Shown here one piece after another: positions 8,301-14,683 of a DNA stretch of 14,815 nt. A program made the translations under genes and the position numbers. The stretch comes from Caryophanales bacterium (GTDB lineage: Bacteria; Bacillota_I; Bacilli_A; RF39; UBA660). Below the pieces are notes generated by a model. That model did no database searches, was not told the DNA's origin, and saw nothing but the letters and a program-made list of their open reading frames with translations. Positions within the stretch are counted from its first letter, which is position 1; each line of letters begins with the position of its first letter. Where the stretch lies: the NCBI GenBank assembly GCA_016291895.1, contig JAEEZO010000012.1, forward strand, positions 1 to 14,815. The letters are read 5' to 3'.

Positions 8301-9765
8301 TACTGGAAGTGCAATAAGACCAAATGTTACTGTTAAGATTACTCTTAATGGATCTACTAAAACATTAATAAATGGAACAGATTATAATGTTAGTTATGGA
8401 AGTAATTCAAGTCCTGGAACAGGAACAATAACAGTTATTGGTAAAGGAAACTATACGGGAAGTAAATCAGTAAGTTTCACTATAAATAGTCCAACTCCAG
8501 TTACAATTACATGCAAAAATAGGACGTATGATGGAACTAATAGTCCAATTGCAACATGTGCAGGTGGATCTGTTACCAATGCTAATCAAGTAAATGTAGG
8601 ATCATATCAAATTGGATGTAATCCAGATTCATCTCATAGTAGTACTAGTACAAAAACATGTACAATAGGTCCTGCTAGTATAACTTCAGCAACGATTTCA
8701 GGTTATTCATCTTCATATCAATATACAGGAAGTGCAATAAGACCAAATGTTACAGTTAAAATTACTTTTAATGGAACAACAAGAACGCTAGCAAGTGGAA
8801 CCGATTATTCATTAAGTTATGGAAGTAATTCAAGTCCTGGAACAGGAACAATAACAGTTATTGGTAGAGGAAATTATACAGGAAACAAAACAGTAAGCTT
8901 TACTATTACAAGTCCTCCACCGGTTACTATTACATGTCAAAATAGAGCATATAATGGAACTAGTCTACCAATTGCAACATGTACAGGAGGATCTGTTACT
9001 AATGCAAATCAAGTAAATGTAGGATCATATCAAGTAGGATGTAATCCGGATTCATCTCATAGTAGTGCTGGTACAAAGACATGTACAATAAGTCCTGCTA
9101 GTTTATCATCAGCAACGATTTCAGGCTATCCAACATCATATCAATATACAGGAAAGCCAATAAAACCAACTGTTAGCGTAAAAATTACTCTTAATGGAAC
9201 AACAAGAACATTAACAAGTGGAACTGATTATTCATTAAGTTATGGAAGTAATTCAAGTCCTGGAACAGGAACAATAACAGTAAATGGTATAGGAAACTAT
9301 ACGGGAAGTAGAACAGTAAGTTTTACTATTACAAGTCCTCCACCAGCTACTATTACATGTCAAAATAGAGCATATAATGGAACTAATAGTCCAATTGCGA
9401 CATGTACAGGAGGATCTGTTACTAATGCAAATCAAGTAAATGTAGGATCATATCAAGTAGGATGTAATCCAGATTCATCTCATAGTAGTACTAGTACAAA
9501 GACATGTACAATAAGTCCTGTTAGTATGTCATCTGCAACGATTACAGGTTATTCATCTACATATACGTTTACAGGAAGTGGAATAAGACCAAATGTTACT
9601 GTTAAAATGACCCTTAATGGAACAACTAGATCATTAATAATTGGAACAGATTATTCTTTAAGTTATGGAAGTAATATTGGTCCTGGAACAGGAACAATAA
9701 CAGTAAATGGTAAAGGTAATTATACAGGAAGTAAATCGGTATCATTTAGAATTGTTGAAAATTAA
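5371..9765 (+). CDS. Large membrane-anchored surface protein: six BIG2 domains plus a six-copy two-module array
   Basis: 1464 residues from ATG 5371. This start is preferred over ATG 5332 because the latter lies upstream of the predicted transcript start and lacks a ribosome binding site, whereas AGGGAG (5358-5363) sits seven bases before 5371. Residues 6-29 form one hydrophobic segment with no clear cleavage site, so an N-terminal membrane anchor is likely. Residues about 31-536 hold six bacterial Ig-like (BIG2) domains starting near 31, 117, 197, 282, 369 and 453, with repeated WESSN, TVDNNGKV and GxATIT signatures. Residues about 537-625 resemble an MBG/YDG-like module. Residues 626-1464 alternate a four-cysteine A module (ITCQNRxYNG ... 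KTCTI) and a B module (YQYTG ... GTDYSLSYGSN ... GKGNYTGS). It ends without LPXTG or a membrane segment. It is probably a surface stalk or adhesin; the ligand is unknown. Confidence 0.85.
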   Translation: MSKTKKIIVTILIIILLIILGVAIWAGISVDKVDKEIVTIKSDIKELEVGWGYQLEIDKTIDKNHDIIYESSNNNIVTIDENGFIKAISPGEVTITVTVKGNKKVKDSIKLVVKAENRNKMVLSEKSIYVKVGEERKIYIYNLKKNGYALWESDNPSIATVEDGNIKALALGEVNITVTNESKSKEIVKVYVIDEKLADIELDDIYFETNKVSLDVGENVQLDVTYEPREATDKNLVWKSSDDKVVTVDNNGKVTAVGNGNATITATSSNGLVATCEMVSNSNVVPVSSIKLDKDTVEIYVGDTTPIEYTISPKNATSKNVTWESSNKSIAIVENGYIIARKEGRATITARTNNGKEAKVNVDVKKKVIYPYSIELDATSESINIGGTVTLTPIITPSNATDKSLVWTSSDNSVATVNNGVVKGLKEGKVTVTAKTINDKTVSATITVTSTVIPISEISIDKKDVSLDVGETIILKEVIKPSNATSINVTWESSNTSVVTINNGIIKTVKPGTATITVRTENGKTATSKITVKKMEDVITIRSKNAVYTGNPLSATVTSKSGSKENITYYSDSKCSIKTNTINANNVGEAPKGTGNYYVIVETNGNDLYNPAKSNCTLAITIMKKPLTITCQNKEYNGESQVIATCDGGNITNANQTNVGSYQINCNGDNNYSDAQTKTCMIRAINISNATVSGISSTLYTGSPINPNFDVKINGRTLVKGTDYTYNISNNTNVGQATITITGKGNYIGSKEVQFTINPISVTIECNNKVYNGQQQTIATCNGGTLTGANQVNAGSHNVTCTGKGNYTGTVSKYCQISTVSLSSATISGYQSTYQYTGSAIRPTVSVKITLNGSTRSLISGTDYNVSYGSNSSPGTGTITVIGKGNYAGSKTVSFTITSPPPVSITCQNRSYNGTNSPIATCTGGSVTNANQVNAGSYQIGCNPDSSHSNTSTKTCTISPLSISSATITGHQTSYQYTGSAIRPNVTVKITLNGSTKTLINGTDYNVSYGSNSSPGTGTITVIGKGNYTGSKSVSFTINSPTPVTITCKNRTYDGTNSPIATCAGGSVTNANQVNVGSYQIGCNPDSSHSSTSTKTCTIGPASITSATISGYSSSYQYTGSAIRPNVTVKITFNGTTRTLASGTDYSLSYGSNSSPGTGTITVIGRGNYTGNKTVSFTITSPPPVTITCQNRAYNGTSLPIATCTGGSVTNANQVNVGSYQVGCNPDSSHSSAGTKTCTISPASLSSATISGYPTSYQYTGKPIKPTVSVKITLNGTTRTLTSGTDYSLSYGSNSSPGTGTITVNGIGNYTGSRTVSFTITSPPPATITCQNRAYNGTNSPIATCTGGSVTNANQVNVGSYQVGCNPDSSHSSTSTKTCTISPVSMSSATITGYSSTYTFTGSGIRPNVTVKMTLNGTTRSLIIGTDYSLSYGSNIGPGTGTITVNGKGNYTGSKSVSFRIVEN
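7246..9762 (+). repeat. Tandem coding repeat: six A+B units, 405 bp then 5 x 423 bp
   Basis: Equivalent codons just before the first cysteine of each A module fall at 7258, 7663, 8086, 8509, 8932 and 9355. Spacing is therefore 405 bases once and then exactly 423 bases (141 codons) four times; the sixth unit runs to the stop. Near-identical DNA blocks recur, for example the block beginning TATGGAAGTAATTCAAGTCC at 7972, 8395, 8818 and 9241. The first two A modules are the most diverged, and later copies are close to each other at the DNA level, which suggests recent duplication or gene conversion. Such arrays can change copy number by recombination or slippage. Confidence 0.95.
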
Positions 9766-9784
9766 GATATTATAATTAATAATA

Positions 9785-9813
9785 TTGTGTTTTCAAAAAA
9801 ACTATGTTAACAT
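9785..9813 (+). promoter_or_regulatory. Promoter of the T-box operon
   Basis: TTGTGT (9785-9790), 17-base spacer, TAACAT (9808-9813) with TGT directly before the -10 (extended -10). A start near 9820 places the whole T-box leader on the transcript. An all-AT hairpin (9767-9785) from the preceding gene overlaps the -35 edge. Confidence 0.55.
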
Positions 9814-9819
9814 ACAAAT

Positions 9820-10013
9820 ATATTTAACGAAGAAGTCATAAGGAATTATTAAATTATTTAAGAGAGTTAGTGGTTGGTGGAAACTAATAGATTTAATAAG
9901 GAAGTTACAATGATGGAGTTAAAACGTTAATCGCGTTAAGATATTGAGTAATAGAATTCTATTAAAGTAGGATGGTACCACGGTAAGCGTTCCTATATAA
10001 TAGAATTCTTTTT
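9820..10013 (+). ncRNA. T-box riboswitch leader, tyrosine specifier (UAC)
   Basis: This is a canonical T-box leader, which senses uncharged tRNA and permits readthrough. Stem I: GTCAT (9835-9839) pairs with ATGAT (9910-9914) and ATTAAAT (9848-9854) with ATTTAAT (9891-9897); the AGAGA bulge and the apical GGTTGGTGGAA loop, closed by GTTAGT/ACTAAT, are typical. The specifier loop 3' side reads GGAAGTTACA, placing UAC (9906-9908) one purine before the lower helix, the standard specifier position; UAC is a Tyr codon. The T-box core GGATGGTACCACGG (9970-9983) carries UGGU, which would pair with an acceptor end having discriminator A, as in bacterial tRNA-Tyr. tyrS is the third gene downstream, which supports the specificity. 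Confidence 0.93.
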
Positions 10014-10020
10014 ATTTTTT
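9953..10020 (+). terminator. Regulated terminator of the T-box leader
   Basis: AGAATTCTATTA (9953-9964) pairs perfectly with TAATAGAATTCT (9998-10009), and TAGGA can extend the stem with TCCTA. T5-A-T6 follows. Its 5' arm overlaps the T-box, so antiterminator and terminator exclude each other. The last T at 10020 directly touches the AGGAGG ribosome binding site of deoC. Confidence 0.92.
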
Positions 10021-10031
10021 AGGAGGTAATT

Positions 10032-10676
10032 ATGAATTTAAGTGATTATATTGATCATACGAATTTATCTAAAGTTGCAACAGCAGAAGATATTATGAAA
10101 TTATGTGAGGAAGCAAAGAAATATCATTTTCCAACAGTTTGTATTCCACCATATTACGTAAAAGCTGCCAGTGAATATTTAAAAGGTAGTACAACAGAAG
10201 TATGTACCGTTATTGGTTTCCCTAATGGTTATAATACAGTTGAAACTAAACAATATGAGGCAATAGATGCTATCCATAACGGAGCTAAAGAAATTGATAT
10301 GGTAATTAATATCAATGCTTTAAAGAATAAAGATTATGATTATGTTAAAGATGAAATTGAAACAATAAGAGATTCAATTGATGGTAAAGTATTAAAAGTA
10401 ATTATTGAAACTTGTTTATTAGAAGAAGAAGAAATTATTAAAATGACAGAAATATGTAATGAAACATTTGTTCATTTTATTAAAACAAGTACGGGTTTTG
10501 ATAAAGAAGGAGCAAGACTAGAAGATGTTAAATTAATAATGAAACATAAAAATGATGTATTAGAAGTTAAAGCAAGTGGTGGTATTAAAAATAGTAAACA
10601 AGCCGAAGAATTTATTAAAGAAGGTGTTACTCGTATTGGTACTAGCCATGGAATTGATATTATTAATGATAAATAA
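10032..10676 (+). CDS. deoC: Deoxyribose-phosphate aldolase
   Basis: DeoC cleaves 2-deoxyribose 5-phosphate to glyceraldehyde 3-phosphate and acetaldehyde, the last step of deoxynucleoside salvage, in the cytosol. The 214 residues match the usual 210-260. Visible motifs: IDHTNLS at 7-13, EIDMV with the catalytic Asp at D89, KVIIET at 122-127, the Schiff-base lysine K151 in FIKTSTGF, and K180 in KASGGI. AGGAGG at 10021-10026 lies five bases before the ATG and abuts the T-box terminator. It is the first gene behind a tyrosine T-box, with tyrS two genes on. deoC usually sits with deoA, cdd, pdp or nupC, and none is seen here, so its link to tyrosine supply is unusual. The enzyme looks intact. 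Confidence 0.95.
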   Translation: MNLSDYIDHTNLSKVATAEDIMKLCEEAKKYHFPTVCIPPYYVKAASEYLKGSTTEVCTVIGFPNGYNTVETKQYEAIDAIHNGAKEIDMVININALKNKDYDYVKDEIETIRDSIDGKVLKVIIETCLLEEEEIIKMTEICNETFVHFIKTSTGFDKEGARLEDVKLIMKHKNDVLEVKASGGIKNSKQAEEFIKEGVTRIGTSHGIDIINDK

Positions 10677-10703
10677 TATTAAGTTATAAAAAGGGAAAAT
10701 CTT

Positions 10704-11903
10704 ATGAAAAATAAGAAATTGATATTTAATATATTAATTACAATAATTGTTTTATCAATTATATTAGTTGTTTATTTGATGTTAAAAAAAGAAAAAGTAT
10801 CGATTCCACCTACATTAACAATCGATAATAAAGTTGTTAATTTGTTTGTAGGTGATGAATATACAATTAATTATAAATTTGAAGATAATGGTAATAATAT
10901 TACTTTAAAATGGAATGTAAGTAATAATAACGTTATTTCTTTAAATGATAATAAAGTAAAAGCTTTATCTAAAGGAGTATCAGAGGTTTCAATAAGTTAT
11001 CTTTATAATGAAAAAGAATTCGTAAATAAAATAGTTTTTATTGTTGATGAATATGATAAAGAAGCTCCTATAATTAAAGTAGATGGTAATATAGATGAAA
11101 ATACTTGGGTAAATCATGATGTTAATTTAAAAATAAATGTTGATAATGAAACCAATTATGAATTATTTTACTATATTGAAGGTAGTGAAAATAAAGAAGA
11201 GAAAGTTAATAATAACAATATTTTAATTAATAATGATGGAACTAATATTGTTCATATTAAAGCCATTGATTCTAGTAATAATAAAAGTGAAGTTATTGTA
11301 AAAGTTAATATTGATAAAACTGAACCAACATGTTCATTAAAATTAAATGATAAAACTATTGAAATAACAAAATCTGATAATAATGAATTAAGTTATTATG
11401 GAACAAATAAAGATTTTACTGGTAAAAACGTTAATTCATTAGAAGCTAAAGAAGGTAAGTTTAATTATTATGTAAAAGACATAGCAGGTAATACTGGTAA
11501 ATGTAGTATTACTTTAGTTAAGAAAATGTTATATCGAAAAAGTACATGTACTAAATGTAATAATTGCAAAGAAGCAGGTTGTAAAAGTTATACTGAATGG
11601 CATACAACAGGAAGTCATTGTAATAATAAAACAAGTGCTAGTGATTATGTTGGTGAATATGAAAAATATACTAATTGTCGATATGATACTAGTTGTAGTT
11701 CAGGAAATGATACAGGAGATAAAGAAAGACCTGATAAATTTTATCGTTGTACAAGAGCTATTCGTTCATGTAGAGAATATGTAACATCATGTGAAAAATG
11801 TGGATGTGCTTCTTGGAGTGAATATGGTGAATGGACAGATCAAGTAATAAAAGAAGATAGAAATACGAAAGTACAAAAACAAGAAAGGTTATATCAAAAA
11901 TAA
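10704..11903 (+). CDS. Membrane-anchored protein with Ig-like domains and a 12-cysteine C-terminal region, function unknown
   Basis: 399 residues with a single N-terminal hydrophobic segment (6-27) after a Lys-rich start, so most of the protein is probably outside the cell. Residues about 35-115 resemble a BIG2-like domain (VNLFVGDEYTINY, KWNVSNNNVISL). Residues about 120-203 and 206-272 look like bacterial Ig-like domains that begin DKEAPIIKVDG and DKTEPTCSLKL; the second has two cysteines (C210, C267). Residues 281-369 hold twelve cysteines (282, 285, 288, 293, 306, 325, 331, 349, 356, 363, 366, 368), followed by a WSEYGEW motif faintly like thrombospondin type-1 repeats. The CxxCxxC start could bind metal, but an exported position favours disulfides. 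The ribosome binding site is AGGGA at 10692-10696. It lies between deoC and tyrS in the T-box operon. I do not recognise the Cys-rich region. Confidence 0.85.
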   Translation: MKNKKLIFNILITIIVLSIILVVYLMLKKEKVSIPPTLTIDNKVVNLFVGDEYTINYKFEDNGNNITLKWNVSNNNVISLNDNKVKALSKGVSEVSISYLYNEKEFVNKIVFIVDEYDKEAPIIKVDGNIDENTWVNHDVNLKINVDNETNYELFYYIEGSENKEEKVNNNNILINNDGTNIVHIKAIDSSNNKSEVIVKVNIDKTEPTCSLKLNDKTIEITKSDNNELSYYGTNKDFTGKNVNSLEAKEGKFNYYVKDIAGNTGKCSITLVKKMLYRKSTCTKCNNCKEAGCKSYTEWHTTGSHCNNKTSASDYVGEYEKYTNCRYDTSCSSGNDTGDKERPDKFYRCTRAIRSCREYVTSCEKCGCASWSEYGEWTDQVIKEDRNTKVQKQERLYQK

Positions 11904-11918
11904 AAGGAGATGAATAAT

Positions 11919-13142
11919 ATGACATTATTTGAAGATTTAAAGTGGCGTGGATTAATACAAGATGTAAGTAGTCCAGAAATAGAGAAAGTATTAAACAATG
12001 AGTGTGTAACATTTTATTGGGGAACAGATCCAACAGCGGATAGTTTACATATAGGACATTACTCATCACTTGTTACAGCTAGACGACTTGTTAAAGCTGG
12101 TCATAAAGCAATACTACTTGTAGGTGGTGCTACAGCTTTAATTGGTGATCCACGTGGCAAGGGAGAAAGAACATTACAAAGTTTTGATACTATAAATGAA
12201 AACTATTTAAAGTTAAAAGCTCAAGTGGAAAGAATAACAGGTTGTGAAACCGTTAATAACTATGATTGGATTAAAGATATTAATGTACTTGAATTTTTAA
12301 GAGATTATGGTAAACATTTCACAGTTAATTATATGTTAGATAAAGATAAAGTTAAGAAACAATTAGATAATGGATTATCATTTACTGAGTTTTCTTATAT
12401 GATTTTACAAGCCCTAGATTTTAAACATTTATATGAAACAAGAAATGTAACAATGCAAGTAGCAGGTTCTGATCAATGGGGAAATATTACTTCAGGTATT
12501 GAGTTAATTAGAAGAACTTTAGGTAAAGAAGTATATGGTATGACAATGCCACTTGTTTTAGATGAACAAGGTAATAAGATTGGTAAAAGTGAAGGTAATG
12601 CTGTATGGCTTGATAAAGAAAAGACTAGTCCATACTATTTATATCAATATTTACTAAATACTGATGATGCTATTGTTATTGATCATTTAAAGAAATTAAC
12701 AATGTTATCACGTGAAGAGATTGAAGAATTAGAAGAATCTAATAAGAATGAACCACATTTAAGATTAGCTCATAAAGCTTTAGCTCGTGAAGTAGTAACA
12801 GATATTCATGGAAAAGAAGAATATGAAAAAGTACTTAAAATTACAGAAGCTTTATTTAGTGGAAATATTAAAGAATTAAGTGTAGATGAATTACATGATG
12901 CCTTTAGTAACATTCCAAGTTTTGAAGTATCTGAAGATAAGAACATTGTTGATTTATTAGTAGAAGCATCTGTTTGTACAAGTAAACGTGAAGCTCGTGA
13001 GATGATATCAAGTAATTCTATTAGTATTAATGGTGATAAAATAAATGATTTAGAATTTGTTATCAAAAAAGAAGATGCTATTGGTGATTATACAATTATT
13101 AGAAAAGGTAAAAAGAAATATTTTGTTATTAAACATAAATAA
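11919..13142 (+). CDS. tyrS: Tyrosyl-tRNA synthetase
   Basis: TyrRS is a class I enzyme that charges tRNA-Tyr. The 407 residues include YWGTDPTADSLHIGH with the HIGH box at 44-47, GGATALIGDP at 68-77, the tyrosine-binding AGSDQWGN at 181-188, KIGKS at 219-223 (the KMSKS loop) and a C-terminal S4 RNA-binding domain at about 340-407. ATG 11919 is chosen over ATG 11910 because the earlier one begins inside the AAGGAGA ribosome binding site, whereas 11919 sits nine bases after it and gives the usual MTLFEDL N-terminus. The gene lies 15 bases after the Cys-rich membrane gene, and the only regulatory signal seen for it is the tyrosine T-box about 1.9 kb upstream; an internal promoter is not obvious. 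Confidence 0.97.
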   Translation: MTLFEDLKWRGLIQDVSSPEIEKVLNNECVTFYWGTDPTADSLHIGHYSSLVTARRLVKAGHKAILLVGGATALIGDPRGKGERTLQSFDTINENYLKLKAQVERITGCETVNNYDWIKDINVLEFLRDYGKHFTVNYMLDKDKVKKQLDNGLSFTEFSYMILQALDFKHLYETRNVTMQVAGSDQWGNITSGIELIRRTLGKEVYGMTMPLVLDEQGNKIGKSEGNAVWLDKEKTSPYYLYQYLLNTDDAIVIDHLKKLTMLSREEIEELEESNKNEPHLRLAHKALAREVVTDIHGKEEYEKVLKITEALFSGNIKELSVDELHDAFSNIPSFEVSEDKNIVDLLVEASVCTSKREAREMISSNSISINGDKINDLEFVIKKEDAIGDYTIIRKGKKKYFVIKHK

Positions 13143-13143
13143 A

Positions 13144-13170
13144 AGAAGCTACAATCTAGTAGCTTTTTTT
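13144..13170 (+). terminator. Rho-independent terminator after tyrS
   Basis: Stem AAGCTAC (13146-13152) / GTAGCTT (13159-13165) with a 6-base loop, followed by a T tract to 13170. It closes the T-box operon. Confidence 0.9.
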
Positions 13171-13173
13171 ATA

Positions 13174-13202
13174 TTGACGATTTTAAAAAAAGTTTTTATA
13201 AT
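13174..13202 (+). promoter_or_regulatory. SigA-type promoter of the lipoprotein gene
   Basis: TTGACG (13174-13179), 17-base spacer, TATAAT (13197-13202). The spacer contains an A7 tract. The ribosome binding site GAGAGG follows at 13215-13220, so the leader is very short. Confidence 0.87.
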
Positions 13203-13225
13203 ATTATTAGAATAGAGAGGTATAT

Positions 13226-14509
13226 ATGAAGAAAAATTTTAAATTAAAAGCATTAATACTTCTTGTTGTCTTAGCTATGACATCAGGTTGTATTAAAGTT
13301 GAAACAGGAATGAAAATATCCCTTACAAAAGATGTAGAAAGCTTCTATGTAATGGCAATGATGGACCAAATGATGGGTCAAGAAGGAGCTAGTACTGATT
13401 CATTCAAAGGTAATTCTAAGAAATTAGAAGAAGAAGGATATAAAGTATCAGATTATAAAGAAGATGGATATACTGGTATTAAAGCTACTAAATCTCTTGG
13501 AAACTTAGATGATTTAAGTTATGAAGGAGAAGTAAGAGTAGTAAATCTTGATAAAGTTGATGAGAATACTAAATATTTCAAAGTAGAAAAAGGATTCTTA
13601 AAGAATACTTATACTGCTAAATTCACAACAACTGTTAATAATGACATTATGGATGAACTTGAAAATCAACAAAAAGGTCAAGAACAACCTACTAATCCTG
13701 ATGAAGAACTAATTGAAGAAACTGAAGTTGAAACAATGGTTGATGAAGTTAATGACAATAATGTGCCAGAAACTCCAAAAGAAGACGGAAAAGTAGATGA
13801 AACCCCTGTTGATGATACAACTGGTGAAACTCCAAAAGATGATACTACTGTTCCACCAACTGAAAGTGAAACGCCAATTGAAGGTGAAACACCAACTACT
13901 GATGAAAATAATATTATTGATGATGACTCTTTAGATCAAATCAAGAAAATGATGAATGTTAATTATCGTGTTGAAGTTCCAATTAAGGCTATAAGTAGTA
14001 ATGCTACAAAAACATCAGAAGATGGAAAAGTTCTAGAATGGAACTTAATGGATTGGAAAGAAGGATCAACAATTGAATTCAAGTTTGAAGCTTGGAATAT
14101 AATGAATTTATTAATTGTTGCTGGTGGAGCTTTATTAATTCTAGTTATTCTTATTATAATGTTTGTTGTATCAAGAAAAGCTAAGAAAAAAGCTGAACCT
14201 GCACCATTAGCAGAACAACCAATTGCTGAAGTTAATGATGAAAAAGCAAGTTCTATAACTCCTGTTAATCCAACAGAAACACCTGCATTAAAACCAGTAG
14301 GTGAAGCTACAGAAGTTAAAGAAGGTCCTGTTACTTTAGATGTTCCTACAGAAGCAGTACCTGCTCCTGTTCCAGAAACTCCAGCTATTCCTGAAGTTGC
14401 TATGGAAACACCTGTTGCTCCTGTAACAGTAGAAGTTCCAAAGATTGTAACAACACCAGAAATTACTCCAGCTGCTCCAGCTGAACCTGAAGAAGCAAAA
14501 ACAGAATAA
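13226..14509 (+). CDS. LppM-like lipoprotein with a C-terminal membrane segment and long Pro/Glu-rich tail
   Basis: 427 residues. The N-terminus is a lipoprotein signal with lipobox MTSGC, so C22 should be lipidated. Residues 23-140 and about 237-290 together resemble the LppM-type domain (GMKISLTKDVESFYVMAMMDQMM, EWNLMDWKEGSTIEFKFEAW); this family call is tentative. Between them lies an acidic low-complexity linker (about 141-236) with five ETP-containing short repeats. A second membrane segment spans 292-315, followed by RKAKKKA, so the last ~112 residues, rich in Pro, Ala, Glu, Thr and Val, should face the cytosol. The protein would thus be held at both ends, with its core outside. It has its own promoter and terminator and lies just before the rpsL operon. 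Function is unknown; a cell-envelope role is inference. Confidence 0.82.
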   Translation: MKKNFKLKALILLVVLAMTSGCIKVETGMKISLTKDVESFYVMAMMDQMMGQEGASTDSFKGNSKKLEEEGYKVSDYKEDGYTGIKATKSLGNLDDLSYEGEVRVVNLDKVDENTKYFKVEKGFLKNTYTAKFTTTVNNDIMDELENQQKGQEQPTNPDEELIEETEVETMVDEVNDNNVPETPKEDGKVDETPVDDTTGETPKDDTTVPPTESETPIEGETPTTDENNIIDDDSLDQIKKMMNVNYRVEVPIKAISSNATKTSEDGKVLEWNLMDWKEGSTIEFKFEAWNIMNLLIVAGGALLILVILIIMFVVSRKAKKKAEPAPLAEQPIAEVNDEKASSITPVNPTETPALKPVGEATEVKEGPVTLDVPTEAVPAPVPETPAIPEVAMETPVAPVTVEVPKIVTTPEITPAAPAEPEEAKTE

Positions 14510-14514
14510 AAGAT

Positions 14515-14539
14515 AAGGATGAGAAATCATCCTTTTTTT
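14515..14539 (+). terminator. Rho-independent terminator after the lipoprotein gene
   Basis: Perfect 8-bp stem AAGGATGA / TCATCCTT with a GAAA tetraloop, followed by T residues to 14539. Confidence 0.94.
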
Positions 14540-14560
14540 ATAAAAAAATGAAATTAAATA

Positions 14561-14589
14561 TTGACATGAAAACAAGAATAATGTATATT
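14561..14589 (+). promoter_or_regulatory. Strong SigA-type promoter of the rpsL operon
   Basis: A consensus TTGACA (14561-14566), 17-base spacer and TATATT (14584-14589). This is the best -35 box in the window, as expected for a ribosomal protein operon. It predicts a leader of about 88 bases. Confidence 0.88.
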
Positions 14590-14608
14590 ACTATTTGTTT
14601 GTGAAATT

Positions 14609-14664
14609 GGGTTTTGTCTAAGGCAAAACCTAATATTAATAACAAAAATGATACACCAGGGTGT
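14609..14664 (+). promoter_or_regulatory. Structured 5' leader of rpsL
   Basis: Two hairpins lie between the promoter and the start codon. The first, 14609-14631, is a 10-bp stem (GGGTTTTGTC with GCAAAACCT and its flanking G, two G-U pairs, TAA loop) without a U tract, so it is not a terminator. The second is a short ACAC-CAGG-GTGT hairpin at 14653-14664, seven bases before the GAAAGGAG ribosome binding site. Their position suggests a control or stability element; no known class is assigned. Confidence 0.45.
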
Positions 14665-14683
14665 GTGTTGGAAAGGAGACAAT

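Noticed and set aside
7246..9762. Regular repeats as a CRISPR array
   Set aside because: The unit is 423 bp, coding and in frame throughout, with no short direct repeats separated by unique spacers.
9766..9786. All-AT hairpin (ATATTAT / ATAATAT) after the large surface protein gene as a terminator
   Set aside because: The stem has no G-C pairs and is not followed by a clean U tract; it overlaps the -35 box of the next promoter. Readthrough into the T-box leader cannot be excluded.
9970..9983. ACCACGG-type motif as the end of a tRNA gene
   Set aside because: It is the T-box core of the riboswitch; no cloverleaf, D arm or T arm is present.
11910..11918. ATG at 11910 as the start of tyrS
   Set aside because: It begins within the AAGGAGA ribosome binding site, leaving no spacer; ATG 11919 has normal spacing and gives the usual TyrRS N-terminus.
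14336..14575. Open frame on the minus strand across the end of the lipoprotein gene
   Set aside because: It is antisense to the Pro/Glu-rich tail and runs through the terminator; its Ser/Phe/Tyr/Cys-rich product is an artefact of the sense codon pattern.
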